NCBI RefSeq assembly: GCF_034702125.1
Contig: NC_085865.1
Coordinates: 28,862,559 to 28,926,558 of the forward strand
Reading direction: 5' to 3'
DNA length: 64,000 nucleotides
Source of the DNA: Engraulis encrasicolus
Lineage: Eukaryota > Chordata > Actinopteri > Clupeiformes > Engraulidae
The notes beneath the pieces were generated by a model that was given only the letters and a program-made list of their open reading frames with translations, did no database searches and was not told where the DNA came from. Of this stretch, positions 35,571-47,503 are shown piece by piece. The position numbers and the translations under genes are program-made. The stretch's first letter is position 1. Every line of letters begins with the position of its first letter.

Positions 35571-35688
35571 GAAGAGGGGACAATCCCCCCATGAAAAAGT
35601 GGAGATATCAAACCCAGAAGAGGGGACAGTCCCCCCATGAAAAAGTGGAGATATGAAACCCAGAAGATGGGGACAATCCACCCCATCC
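35571..35688 (+). repeat. Minisatellite, about 48-bp unit, 2.4 copies
   Basis: The unit AGAGGGGACA.TCCCCCCATG followed by AAAAAGTGGAGATAT.AAACCCAG is repeated from 35571, about 35620 and about 35664. Copies differ by few bases. It looks locally expanded. Confidence 0.85.
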
Positions 35689-36332
35689 CCCCCTACAAAT
35701 CGTACTCTGCATACAGGCCTACTGTAATGCTGACACTTCAACGCTTGAGTTCTGCACCTCATTGAGACCACATTTTCGTGAAAGATTAATCAGATTAAAC
35801 ACCTTTGTATGCTCAGCTGAGGAGAGGGTCACACAGGTCATGTAATGTGATCATGTCTTCGCAATGGGGAACTATTTCTCTTTCTCCCTCTACAGGGCCG
35901 TCGTTAGACCTATTTTAGGGGGGCTTTAGCCCCCCCTTCATTAGTATTAGCCCCCCCTTTAACGATTTTGAAAAAAAATAAAAATAATAATAATATTTTT
36001 ACATTTTTCCAAAAACAAATGCAGTAAAGCACTGAATACGAACCATCAAGAAGGTAAGTCAATCTGAATACAAGTTTCTGTTTGCTTATTTATTGTTTAA
36101 TGCCACTTATATCCTACTGCACAGCAATAAAAGCAGGGTGCACAGCAATATGTTATGCGGTGGGGAAACAGGTAGAGGATTGTGCTTTGTGACTAACACC
36201 TTGAGAAAAGTGTAATTACTTACTCGGATGAAATCTTCAGACCCAAAGTACCAATTTTCACTCACAATACCCGTGTAATAAATCCATTTGACATTGTCTT
36301 GAAAGTATAGTTGAGCTTTAATATTTGTCTTA
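35689..36332. other. Intergenic DNA with a hAT-like end
   Basis: CAGGGCCGTCGTTAGACC at about 35895 looks like a hAT-type terminus, followed by GC-rich mirrored AGCCCCCCC runs. The opposite end was not found. Otherwise nothing is supported. Confidence 0.4.
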
Positions 36333-36693
36333 AGCCTGGCTCAAACTACACGACTATCGCGCCGATTCTCGGCTGAAAACCCCCCGTACGACAATCGCTG
36401 GAACGTTACCCCCCAGGACCATCGCAAGCGATTGTCGGGAAAGATTTCCTCGTCGTGAGCGATGTTCTAAGATAGAACTTTGGCAGCTCAAAGAGTCGCC
36501 GATCGCAAATCGTAGAAATCAAACAGTGTTTGATATTTGCGACTGGAAATAGAATGTCGGGCATTGTCTCGGTGGCTGCGAGCAGCGACAAGATTGACAG
36601 TTGCGATTCTCTTCTAGTGTGCGGTGCACCCCGACGCCAAAATCGGACACTAGTCGTGTAACTAATCGCTAGTCGTGTAGTTTGAGCCTGGCT
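36333..36693. mobile_element. PIF/Harbinger-type MITE with TTA duplication
   Basis: 361 bp with 24-bp inverted termini beginning AGCCTGGCTCAAACTACACG (one mismatch between ends). TTA flanks both ends (36330-36332, 36694-36696); 3-bp TWA duplications are typical of PIF/Harbinger. The interior is CpG-rich with several CGATCGC/GCGATTG motifs. It abuts the TA-flanked MITE at 36697, sharing the junction bases. Confidence 0.85.
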
Positions 36694-36696
36694 TTA

Positions 36697-37052
36697 AAGG
36701 GACACTGTGCAGGAAATGGTCAAAAAAGGTACTGCAACTATGCTGCTCATTGAAACTGGGCTGCCTATTGCCAAATTTTTTCATGAAAGTTTAATAAGTA
36801 ATAAACTAATATTTTCTAGTATGGCCCAAGTAAAGTCATTTTTGCAGCTAAAAATGGCTATTTCTGGAAATTCAAATTGGCGGACCATGGAGAAGATCCC
36901 CCTTTTCATGTATGAAAAGTGCAATTTTTCCAGTCATAATGAATACTAAGAATTTGATGGTGGTGATAAATATTCATGAAAAAGGTAACATTAGTGAATG
37001 GGTAGCATGAATTCTGGAAATAAACAACTAAAAATCTCACACAGTGTCCCTT
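36697..37052. mobile_element. TA-flanked MITE, family B copy 1
   Basis: 356 bp with termini AAGGGACACTGTG and CACAGTGTCCCTT, TA on both sides (36695-36696 and 37053-37054). It aligns along its whole length with 46418-46777 with a small number of differences. TA targets fit Tc1/mariner. The 80-residue frame at 36707 is the element itself, not a gene. Confidence 0.9.
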
Positions 37053-37488
37053 TAACAGTTTGAAAACACACACCAACTGAAAATAGCTATTAATGGAGTG
37101 AAAATGATCTAATATCTGCCGGGGATGCATAGTTTTCCAAGTAAGGAACCTGTTTGAATGAATCGCTTCCTGACCACTGCTTCTTCTGGAGACGCGCAGT
37201 TAGTAACTCCTTAAAGTTCCTAGTTCTTGTGTAAATTATGCTCTTGGCATTTTTATCATTTTAACTTCCGTACATAATATTCATCAGTTGAAACATTTTG
37301 AAATGTTTTGTTTAGCTTACATATAAGGAATGTTCATTAAAATGTGAATTTTAAAAAAATCACTGTAACTAGTGTTTACAAATCGGTATGGTGCTCTTAA
37401 GATAATTGTTCAAGAAGACGCTTTTGCACACCTCTGTAAGTGGGCAGGTGCGTAGGATATTATCCCAGTGGGGTTGTCATTCAAGTGT

Positions 37489-37609
37489 AAAGAAATCCTG
37501 CACACTCTCCATTCCACCAACAAACTTTAATACAACATGAAGAAGGTGGGATGACCGAAAAAATGTATTAAAGTTTGTTGGTGGAATGGACAGTGTGCAG
37601 GATTTCTTT
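37489..37609 (+). mobile_element. Penelope-like terminus folded as a hairpin
   Basis: Left arm 37489-37534 and right arm 37564-37609 are 46-bp inverted copies with one mismatch. The loop carries ATGAAGA, stem II GGT/ACC and GAAA, the same block as in the Penelope termini. The layout (inverted 3' fragment, then hammerhead-like block, then 3' fragment) mirrors the long Penelope copy. No open frame. Confidence 0.6.
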
Positions 37610-38217
37610 GCTCTCAAAATAATGAATTCATAGACAGAACCTTAGCAGGTGAGCTGAAAAAAATTCGCCGTGCGCTATGCGCGCGCATTTTCTTCCTCTG
37701 GGGCTCAGCCCCCCCTGACTCTCACTGTGTGGGGATTAAAAACCGCGGTGAGCCAGAGGACTGGAATGTGAAGCATCCTAAATCAGATTCACAAAACATC
37801 TTGACATCAGACATCCTGCCTGTCCCAGATTTACAAATGGTGTACGGGGTCGTGGATTGTTGGGGATGTGTGTACTCAGAGCATGGCCATGCTCAGGCCT
37901 TTCACAACTTAGCAACCAAGGCAATTGCCTACTAATGGCTGGTTATGTACATGCATGTGCGCCACTAAAAATGTTGGGCCCCATGAAAGATTCAAATTTT
38001 GGGCCCCCAAAATGATAAATTATGTTATCAGCATCCTTCCAGTGCAGTTGGGCCCTTAGAATCTGTGACCCCCCCTCGCAGCACCCATGTGTGCATCCAA
38101 ATGACAGCAATGACAGCTTGAAAAATGGAGCCTTCCAAGTCCCTTGCAATGGCCCTGGCTGTGCTGTTTGAGGACGATTACACCTGGGAGCACATTGCCA
38201 TTTGTAAATGTAGGCAA
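37610..38217. other. Intergenic DNA with decayed repeat pieces
   Basis: GGGCCCC-rich segments near 37976-38050 look like remnants of hAT-type elements. Nothing bounded or coding. Confidence 0.4.
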
Positions 38218-38591
38218 GGGGTGTCAAATTCATATCGGTTCAGGGGCCACAAGCAGCCAAATTGAGGTCAAATGAGCCGGACTAATTAACATAATTGCAC
38301 AATATCCCAGATTTCTGCTTCATGGCGGAATCGCATGCTATGATCTGAAGGTGGATGGCAGAGAAAATATCAGGAGCATTGACTGAAAATGGCGAGTGAA
38401 AAAAAGGCAAATTCATTCCCAAGAATTGAAAAACAAAAATCTTAGACACCTGCAGCACGTTTGTAATGGGCAAGAGATTTCCTTTTTCCAATTTAGGTCA
38501 ATTGTTTTTTTTTATTCTCTCTACAAGTCTGGGGCCGGATTAAAGTACGCTTCGGGCTGCATCCGGCCCCCGGGCCTCATATTTGACACCC
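38218..38591. mobile_element. hAT-type MITE (GGGTGTCAAA ends)
   Basis: Begins GGGGTGTCAAATTC and ends with the inverted ATATTTGACACCC. The GGCCGGATTAAA and CATCCGGCCCCCGGGCC blocks are typical of a common teleost hAT family. Target duplication is not clear. Non-coding. Confidence 0.65.
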
Positions 38592-38851
38592 ATGTTGTAG
38601 GCAGTGGGCTGCAATAGGATCGGGTTGCATCTCTTTGCACTGGGAAACTGTAGGGCCAAGAATAGATCAGGAACAGGGGTACTCCCTGGAGAAAATGAGA
38701 GTGCCTATCTGTGTGTGTGTGTGTGAGAGAGAGAAAGAGAGATAAATAGACAGAGGCTCTGTGTCTGTGAGACACTGCGTCAGATCCCTACCTGAGTGTG
38801 CCTGACCTCATGCTAGCTCAAATAAAGGCACAGTTTGCTACATCCTCATTT

Positions 38852-38954
<103 letters not shown>

Positions 38955-38997
38955 GTGTACACTTTCCATGAATATCACAACTAATGGGAAATTCCAC

Positions 38998-39110
38998 TAA
39001 GGCTCACTATTTATTTATTTTTATTTGAGGATGGAAGCATTCTTGGTTGGATGTGCTCCAATAAGGCTCACCATTTATTTATTCTTAGGGAAGGAAGCAT
39101 TCTTGGTTGT
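38998..39110 (+). repeat. Short tandem duplication, about 65-bp period
   Basis: AAGGCTCACTATTTATTTATT followed by GGAAGCATTCTTGGTTG occurs at 38999-39040 and again at 39063-39107. Confidence 0.75.
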
Positions 39111-40915
39111 CACAGGGATGTCTGCACATTTGCTACACTCTACGGGCAATTTCTGCTTTTCAATTGTTAACAAATGATTATTAATCCGTTTTTCAGCTAT
39201 TTTAACGACTGAAATGTACTATAGCTTATGTAAAGGTCCATCCTTCCATAATAGTAAATTATGTGGGCCTTGCTTTATGCAAGGTTATAGCTGTGATTAA
39301 ATATGCATTGTAAATGCATAGGATCTAATGGCTAAGTATTTGTTCCCCTGATGATGTTGGATAAACAACAGTTGAAAACAGGGACACAGCTGTTGCTTAC
39401 GATGTCAGTGAGTTATTGTAATACAATAAAAACAAAAAAAATAAAAAAAAATAAAAAAGATGACTCTTGAGTTGAAATTAACTAAGTGATGTGAATTTGC
39501 TGCTAAATTTTTTTGTTAATTTCACTTTTTTTTCTCTGTGTAACATTTTTAGAGCTAAATTTACTCAATATTGTGTAAACATTTAGAGCTGTAGAATAAT
39601 TTGACTCTCCACTGTGTAATGTAAATCTTGATTCATATATGTTCATGTCCATATGTTCATACATTTTACTCTGAAACATTGGCATTGTTTTGGTCTATTT
39701 TTTATTTATTTTTTTCCGTGAACAACATTCAAAAAGTATCACAAATGCACAAGAGAGCGATAGCATAACTCATTCATACTGTGCAGTAGTGTTGTTCATC
39801 TGCTTGTACTAAATCATAATAATAATAATAATTTCAATATTTCTGAGTAAACTTAAATTAATCCAGAGTATTTAAAGTACTGTGGATTGACATATTACTC
39901 TAACTGTCAAATGTCTGTGTTAAGTTCTGCAGGTGGCCAGTATACCGTACAGCACTGTACTGACTCTACTGCTGTTAATATTTACATGACATTGAGCAGA
40001 ACTAAAATTAACACTATTTTAGAGTTTGGGACCAAATATTATCTGAAAATGAATTCATTAAAACTCTTAAAGAGTTATATTTGGTATCTTTGCTGTTTAA
40101 AGTTTAAAATAGCTTTTGTTGTCAGAGCGCAATAACAAAATATGTGGTTGTTTTTGTTTCATTATTACACAGACATGCAGTGGATTATTGAATGTCAAGG
40201 AAGACACAGGAGTCAATGCATACATCTTTTATTAAAATATCTTTGGGTGCATCCACTGAAAATAAATTCACTTTTGTTGTGCACATCACAGTGTAACACT
40301 TTAAGGCGGCGAGCAGTGAACTGGGCAACATGAGCTTGTCAAATCTGTCAAATACATAGGCTATACATACTTTAATAGAGAGAGAAAGCAGAGATGCCAA
40401 AAGTAGAAGTAGAAGTGAAAAATAGAAAAACACAGGTAACTTCACAGAGTAACCAGTAGACCAGTGTTCCAGTCTTACTATCAGCTGATTCTGACGTCTT
40501 TAAGTAGGCCCTATACAATTTCTGGTGGATACTTTGTAGATTTTTAGTGCTTTTCGGTAACAACACAGTCTGTCTACCTTTTTTAGTGGAATAACTGCAT
40601 AAAAGGTACGTAATATCACATGCTAGTATCATGAATTCACCTCTAGTACTTTTACTTCTGACATCTCTGAGATAGAGACATTGACATTTCAACAACACGG
40701 ACCATTCAACAGAATAATACATTATCAAGTACTGTATTTTTGCACACTGCATTGAGCGCTTTGTCAGTCTTTTTCCTTGTGAATGCATAGCATTACATAT
40801 CATGTCTGCATGGGCGTAAGAACTATACAAGGTCGTTGATGTACTGTATGTTTTTTAAGTCTTTCACTCTGCACAGTGAGTCTACTAAATGCCTCAGGGC
40901 CGAGAAAGAAAATAA

Positions 40916-40916
<1 letters not shown>
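39111..40916. other. AT-rich intergenic DNA with AACACT-type degenerate repeats
   Basis: Between 39460 and 40080 words of the kind GAGTTGAAATTAACT, TTTAGAGCTAAATTTACTC and AGTACTGTGGATTGAC recur loosely, as in the AACACT-type minisatellites common in teleosts. No exon is supported. Confidence 0.4.
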
Positions 40917-40980
<64 letters not shown>

Positions 40981-41034
40981 CGTGCGTGCGTGTGTGTGTG
41001 TGTGTGCGTGTGTGTGTGTGCGCGCATATGTGTG
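40917..41034. repeat. (GT)n microsatellite
   Basis: GT array with GAGCGTGCGTGC and GCGCGC interruptions in its right half. Confidence 0.96.
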
Positions 41035-41536
41035 CATGTTTGCAATAAACCAGGAGCTCTTTGATGGCAAGTCTAGAATCCCAATGTACAAATATTTGAA
41101 AAATGTTTTTAAAAAAATGTTTGGCCTTTATTGTCCTGTAACTCCCGTGAAACTGGACTACTTTCAGCTTTTGGAAGATTTATTTTATCTTCACTTATAA
41201 TATAGCGGACTGTTTTTTAACCACAGACACATAAAAATAGATGAATGTATTTCATGTTTCAATTGAAAACTTCCATTTGAAGAACTGAAGAAGAGGACGG
41301 TTTGTCATTGAAAGCATATCTGGCAAAAACAATGAAATATAAAAACTTTTTTTTTCCCATCAGTCAGTCAGTTGTACTGCATACCTAAGAGTTCATTAGC
41401 CAAACACAATACAGCAAGCAGCGATATTGATCACAGACTCCAAGTCAATAGCAAACAACACTAAGTCAAAACAACCAGTGCGAATAACACCATTGATGTT
41501 GGTTTCAAAAGCATTTTTGTCATTAATTACAAGCGT

Positions 41537-41674
<138 letters not shown>

Positions 41675-41813
41675 ATTTCCGTGCTTGTAATTATGTGTGC
41701 ATTTCTCTGTGCATGTTTTGCAATATGTGCAAGGCTCCAGGAAAGCTTGAGGTTGCGTTTGCTCAGGCAGTCACTGCATTTGTGTGCCTGTGCGTGCGCG
41801 TGTGCATGCGTGC

Positions 41814-41844
<31 letters not shown>

Positions 41845-42240
41845 CGCAAGCCTACCTCAGCAACCTGAGTCATGTAATTAGATATTTCCACCTCTGAATT
41901 GTTCAGCAATTAGGCAAACACGCACACACCGCTTTCATAGGGGTCCTGTTTGTTACCTTGCTTGTCATATAAATATATTCACAAAATGTACACCTCGATT
42001 CTCCTGAGCTCCACGGACAGAGCTATGGTCCACAGCTATGGTCCACAACCTGAAAGTGTATGGTGCCTGTTCCACATGTCGATACAGCTTCCTTATTTGT
42101 GTCTTTGCAGGACGAACATTTTGGTCAGTCAATTTTTTCTGTGTGTATGAATGTGAAATAGAAAAAAAGATGTGAAACTCTTAAAAAAAAAAGAAAAAAG
42201 ATAGACACGCAGGCGCGCGCACACACACACACACACACAC

Positions 42241-42667
<427 letters not shown>

Positions 42668-42749
42668 CGCATACTGGCACACATACACACAGGTACAAGA
42701 AAACAAATTCCACAGCTTCATCTACCTTGTTGGCCTGGGACAGTCCCCT

Positions 42750-43780
42750 CCTCAGATGTCAGTACCTTCCCATACCTTCCCCACACAGACAGCGCAGGGA
42801 AATGCTCCTTCCGTAGGTCTCAGATTTCAGGGGGGGCTTTCAGATGATTTTGTCCCGGCCCAGCTAGAGCTGTCACCGGCCCTGTTCAGTACCTATCATC
42901 TGCCAGAGACTGGCAGAGTGTGAATAGATTTCGGGCAGCGTTTCTTCCTCAGATCTCAGTACTTCCCCATCAACTCAAACAATCACACAGTGCAGTACAG
43001 TTAATTCAACACTTAGAGAGGGAATTCAACACTTCAGAGTGTTACTCCAAAATTTACTGTAAATAGCTTGGGGCAGACGGCTGTGGAATGTTCTTTCCTT
43101 AGATCTCAGATCTAAGTACTTCCTCATCAACTCGCACAGGCAGAGCCTGGACAGACTGCTGAAAATGTTCACATCTTAATTTTACACTTAGAGAGTAGGA
43201 CTAACAAGTATGAGTGCTGATTCAACTCCTGTCTAAATGTTGACTTAACATTGCACATTTTACTGAGTGAGTTGTTTCCTTACGTATCAGTTTCTGTGTA
43301 CTTCCCCATTAACTCGCACAGGCAAAGCGGAGAGCAGACTGCTGAGAATGTTCCCTTCCCTTTGGATCTTTAGATCTCTCAATACTTTCCCATCAGCTCG
43401 CACAGGCACACAGCACAGTAAACACTTAGAGAATGAATTCAACACTCAAGAGAAGTGTATTTAACATCCATAGTGACGGTCTTTACTCTGCAAAGTTTAC
43501 TGTACACAGCCTGGCCAGGGTGGCTCCCATTCTTTTAGAGCTCCTATATCAGTATCTCCCCATCAGCACACGCAGGCATAGACTGGTCAGGCTGCACAAA
43601 ACAGCTGAAGAACTCCTGAAGTCCTTATGAAAAGTCTTCATTTAACACTTGGGTGTCGATCTAACGGTCTGTATTTTAAAATTCCACTGCAAATTTGACG
43701 GAGTTGTTCCCTTGCAGCTCAGGTCTCAGTGCTTCACGAAGCCTGAGCAGACTGCCGAAAACATCCCTTCCTGCTCACAT
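42750..43780 (-). repeat. Diverged tandem array containing copies of the mc4r C-terminal coding sequence
   Basis: At least six stretches resemble the last codons of mc4r plus flank. They are about 42954-42990, 43111-43170, 43287-43353, 43377-43418, 43549-43626 and 43725-43765, with a weaker one near 42755. The shared core is CAGTAYTTCCCCATCARCTC followed by GCACAGGCA. The copy at 43549-43626 matches about four fifths of the terminal 78 bp of the gene, through GAAGAACTCC.TGAAG. Between cores are AACACTTAGAGAG and AATTTACTGTA words of a teleost minisatellite type. The cores hold no intact reading frame. I saw no canonical AATAAA for mc4r (TTTATT on the plus strand) in this stretch. Confidence 0.8.
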
Positions 43781-43781
43781 C

Positions 43782-44822
43782 TCAGTATTTCCCCATCAGC
43801 TCGCACAGGCACAGCCTGGACAGGCTACACCAGCAGCAGAAGAACTCCTTGAAGGTCTTGCGCATCTCCTGGCTGCGGAAGGCGTAGATGATGGGGTCTA
43901 TGACGGAGTTGCACATGATGAGGATGAGGTACATGTTGAACTGCAGCATGAAGCAGGTGCAGTAGGGGTTGCGCGGGCAGGTGATCATCAGGATGAGGTG
44001 CAGGAAGAAGGGCGCCCAGCACACCACGAAGACGCCCAGCAGGATGGTCAGCGTGATGGCGCCCTTCATGTTGGCCCGCTGGCGGATGGGCGCGTTGCCC
44101 GGCTGCGCCGCGATGCGCTTGATGTGCAGGCGCGCCAGCAGGAACATGTGCACGTACAGCGAGGCCATGAGGGCCAGCATGGTGAAGAACATGCTGATGA
44201 GGCACACCAGCACCGTGGTGCTCTCCGAGTAGATGATGAAGAGCACGCCGGACGCCGTGCAGCACGCCCAGATGGCCGAGATCACCAGCAGCGCCCGCCG
44301 CACCGTCACCATGTTGTGGTAGCGCAGCGCGTAGAAGATGGTGATGTAGCGGTCAATGGCGATGGCCAGCAGGCTGCAGATGGAGGCCAGCAGCGAGCTG
44401 CAGATCATGCTGTCGAAGACGTTGTCCATGCTCTTGATGAGCTGGCCGGGGATGGTGAGCTGGCCGCCGTTGATCAGCGCGATGACGATGGTCTCCGAGG
44501 CGTTGGACACGCTGACCAGCAGGTCGGCCACCGCCAGGCTGCAGATGAACAGGTACATGGGCGAGTGGAGGTTCTTGTTCTTCAAGATGGCGGCAATGAC
44601 CAGGATGTTCTCCAGCAGGCTGATGATGCCCAGCGCCAGGAAGACCTCCGTGGGGATCAGCAGCTGCTCGTAGCAGCCCTCCGATGAGGAGGAGGAGGAG
44701 GAGGAGGAGGAGGTTTGTAGGGAGGAGGAGGGAAAGGAGGTGTTGCTGTCATTGTCCAGGAAACGACTCAGGTTCCTGTCAAGGTAGCTCGGGAGCAGTC
44801 CGAGGTGCATAGAAAAATTCAT
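43782..44822 (-). CDS. mc4r: Melanocortin-4 receptor
   Basis: Single-exon class A GPCR of 346 residues; it binds alpha-MSH-type melanocortins and the inverse agonist AgRP at the cell surface and signals through Gs/cAMP in energy balance (family knowledge). Visible marks are [13 protein letters not shown] before TM1 (Cys50), NKNLHSPMY at the end of TM1, and SETIV in TM2 (Glu110). Asp133 and Asp137 in TM3 are the ligand-pocket acids. Also present are DRY (157-159), DPIIYA (309-314) in place of NPxxY, and a palmitoylation-type FFCCWC near the end. The N-terminus has sequons at Asn2, Asn17, Asn24 and Asn27 and a ten-Ser run (38-47), which makes it longer than the 332-residue human protein. GGCYEQL-type and [25 protein letters not shown] blocks favour MC4R over MC5R. 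The start is the first in-frame ATG. GC-rich coding DNA sits in AT-rich flanks. The last codons resemble the downstream repeat array. Confidence 0.97.
   Translation of the reverse strand: MNFSMHLGLLPSYLDRNLSRFLDNDSNTSFPSSSLQTSSSSSSSSSSEGCYEQLLIPTEVFLALGIISLLENILVIAAILKNKNLHSPMYLFICSLAVADLLVSVSNASETIVIALINGGQLTIPGQLIKSMDNVFDSMICSSLLASICSLLAIAIDRYITIFYALRYHNMVTVRRALLVISAIWACCTASGVLFIIYSESTTVLVCLISMFFTMLALMASLYVHMFLLARLHIKRIAAQPGNAPIRQRANMKGAITLTILLGVFVVCWAPFFLHLILMITCPRNPYCTCFMLQFNMYLILIMCNSVIDPIIYAFRSQEMRKTFKEFFCCWCSLSRLCLCELMGKY
44682..44711 (-). repeat. Trinucleotide run encoding poly-Ser in mc4r
   Basis: GAG/GGA-type triplets on the plus strand (CTC/TCC on the coding strand) encode Ser38-Ser47 in the extracellular N-terminus. 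A second short run at 44719-44732 encodes further Ser residues (Ser32-34). Such runs commonly vary in length. Confidence 0.9.
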
Positions 44823-46417
44823 GGTCAGTTAATTCCCACGCTTGAAATCCTGTTTTGGTTGTTTGTGTCTATTTTCGTTAGTTGTTTTTCCGGCTGTAGC
44901 TTATTCAGCTTAAAAATCCTGTTTGTTTTTTTTGTAAGTCCAGCTTTAAAAACTGCAGCTTAAGTCCAGTCCTTGAAGCTTGCGTGCTGTCCCCCCAACC
45001 CCTTTTGAGGGTCCAGAAAGTGTCTCTCACACGGCTCCTCAATCCATTAAATTGGAGTCAATCGTCAGACACAAAACACGAGACACAAGCCATCTCAGTG
45101 AAGGCGAAGTAGTGGTAGTGGGGACGATTGTGGTAGAGTGCTGTACTCTGCTGCTCTCTTCTCTGCTGTGCTTGGCTGTGGTCTGTGCGCAGGAGACGGA
45201 CGGGAGGGAGCTGTGTAAGCAGGTGCGCTGATGTAGCTCCTCATTTAGGGGCTCTCTCCTCTGCTGGAGCCGAGCAAATGCACACGCAAACATCTTTGGC
45301 ACGCGCATCCGCTGACGACACCCCCAGCTTTTTCGATAAACTCTCACGCACAGCACACACAAGCGAGCAAGTAAACCACCTTCACACACACATATGCACA
45401 GGCACACACACTCTCTCTCCCTCTCCCTCTCTCTCTCTCTCTCTCACACACACACTTTCTCTCTCTCACCTTATCTCTCTCCGTCTCTCTCTCTCTCTCC
45501 CTGAAAATCCTTAGCCTGTCCTCATCTATCAGGCACAGTGGAGAGTGTTCGAGGAACACCCAGGGGAGTTGGAAAAGTAATGAAAGTGATGAAAGGGAAA
45601 GACAAAGACTGACGGCATGAAAGCAACATGGACAAATGTAATGGACAGAATGAAGAAGGAATGAAGACTGAGAAAAGAGAATTGAAGAATGGTGGGATGG
45701 TGACAGCAATGAAAGTAAGAGATGAAAGAGATTAAATTCTTTGTTTTAAAAAAAAGAAAAACCTCAGGAAGATTAGAGCAGAAGCCGAGTCAAAAGGGGA
45801 AAAAACTGATCAGACAGGAGCTACCTTGTAGGTTAACAAGCATAAAAAGAAGAAAAATGTCAGAGACAAAGAGGGGAGGAAAGAAAGAAAGTAAGAGAGA
45901 GATAAGAAAAGGAGAGAGAGAGAGAGATGGGAAAATGCTAAAGTTGAGTTAGTCAGCAAGCAGCATAGACCTCTGGCTCCCTATCTAAAATAAGCTTACT
46001 CAAACACACACTCACACACACACACATACACACTGAGAAGAACGCTGAGAAGAGCGGCTTGCATATCATCCCTCTTCTGCCTCGTAGCGAGCACTGCACA
46101 CACACTCTCATGCTCCGAGTTCCATCAAGGCCACCGCCCCCTCACTGCTCCCCTCAGCCAATCAGAGAGGAGGATATAGAATTCAAGGGGTGTGGTGTTT
46201 TCATTGAACTACCAGATACATTTTTTTTATTATTAATGAAGCTATAGTTTGGTGTCCCAGAAAAATGTGAATACAGCAGGCCTATATATTGTTCTGTTTA
46301 TGTGTGTATATGTTATACATGCAAATAATGTGTAGGCCTACATACTACCTGAAATACAGTATTTTGCAATCAGAATACACATTGTGCCAGAAATATAATA
46401 ACAAAGAACTTACTGTA
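44823..46417. other. mc4r upstream region, no element assigned
   Basis: This holds the 5' flank of mc4r but I cannot point to a TATA box or a transcription start. A CT/CA-rich tract lies at 45400-45502 and purine-rich DNA (AAAGAGAG words) at 45840-45940. No second exon or neighbouring gene was recognised. Confidence 0.5.
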
Positions 46418-46777
46418 AAGGGACACTGTGCAGGAAATGGTCAAAAAAGGTACTGCAACTATGCTGCTCATTGAAACTGGGTTGGCTATCGCCAAATTTG
46501 ATATTTACATGAAAGTTTACTAAGTAATAAACAAATATTTTCTAGTATGGTCCAAGTAGAGTCATTTTTGCAGCTAAAAATTACTATTTTTGGAAATTCA
46601 AAATGGCGGACCATGGAGAAGATCCCCTTTTCAAGTATGAAAAGTGCAATTTTTCCGGTCATAATGAATACTTAGAATTTGATGGTGGTGGTAAGTATTC
46701 ATGAAAAAGGTAACATTAGTGAATGGGCAGCATGAATTCTGGAAATAAACAGCTAAACATCTCACACAGTGTCCCTT
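46418..46777. mobile_element. TA-flanked MITE, family B copy 2
   Basis: 360 bp, AAGGGACACTGTG ends, TA on both sides (46416-46417, 46778-46779). Near-identical over its length to 36697-37052, which is 9.7 kb away in the same orientation. Confidence 0.9.
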
Positions 46778-46825
46778 TAATGTATTCTTTCATCAACTTG
46801 ACAATCAAATATTAGGACAAATTGT

Positions 46826-46828
<3 letters not shown>

Positions 46829-46893
<65 letters not shown>
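46829..46893. repeat. (CT)n microsatellite
   Basis: Pure CT, about 32 units. Confidence 0.98.
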
Positions 46894-46895
<2 letters not shown>

Positions 46896-47503
46896 TGCAT
46901 ATACATATTTGTATTTCAATGTCGCCTATACCCACTCATATTAAATACTAATATACTGTATGAATTGCGACAGCATAATTGATTCATACTGTAACTCTCC
47001 GTGTAACTCCACTGAAATCCATTACTAAAAAAGTCTGGCTTTTTATCCATCTAGTATTCTCACTGGAGAGGAGAGTCTTTCAGCCATTGCATTAGCCTGC
47101 TTGTGTAAGCAATGGCTGGAGCAAATAATTTGCTTCTTTGTGGTTTAAGGACATAATTGCTACCTTCCCTTGTGTGGTGAATGGCTCTACGGACTGTATC
47201 TATTAGTATCCTGCACTCACCTGGGGTACACGGGCAAAAATTTAATGAGATTTCACATTCAGGAATCTTCTTTTTTTCTTTTTACTGATACTCTGAATCT
47301 ATTAATATACTGCTATGGCTTTTAGTAGAATAACAAAATGAAAATGAGATAGTGAAGAAAGCCATTCACATGCTGATCCATATCTAACCTTGTAGGGCAG
47401 ATTCTTATTTTCCTTGTTTTGCCTATGAAACACGTTTATTGATAAGGGTGCATAGAACTTCTAGAGGAGGACAGGAAAGAGCAAAATGACCTTGCCCTAA
47501 TGT
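46894..47503. other. Intergenic DNA, nothing coding seen
   Basis: Unique-looking, AT-leaning sequence. Confidence 0.5.

Noticed and set aside
36707..36949. 80-residue frame as a small gene
   Set aside because: It falls entirely inside the MITE at 36697-37052 and is not kept intact in the sister copy at 46418-46777.
43695..44687. 330-residue plus-strand open frame
   Set aside because: It lies antisense across mc4r, is rich in Asp, Gln, His, Glu and Ala from the GC-rich coding strand of the receptor, and has no domain; it is a shadow of mc4r.
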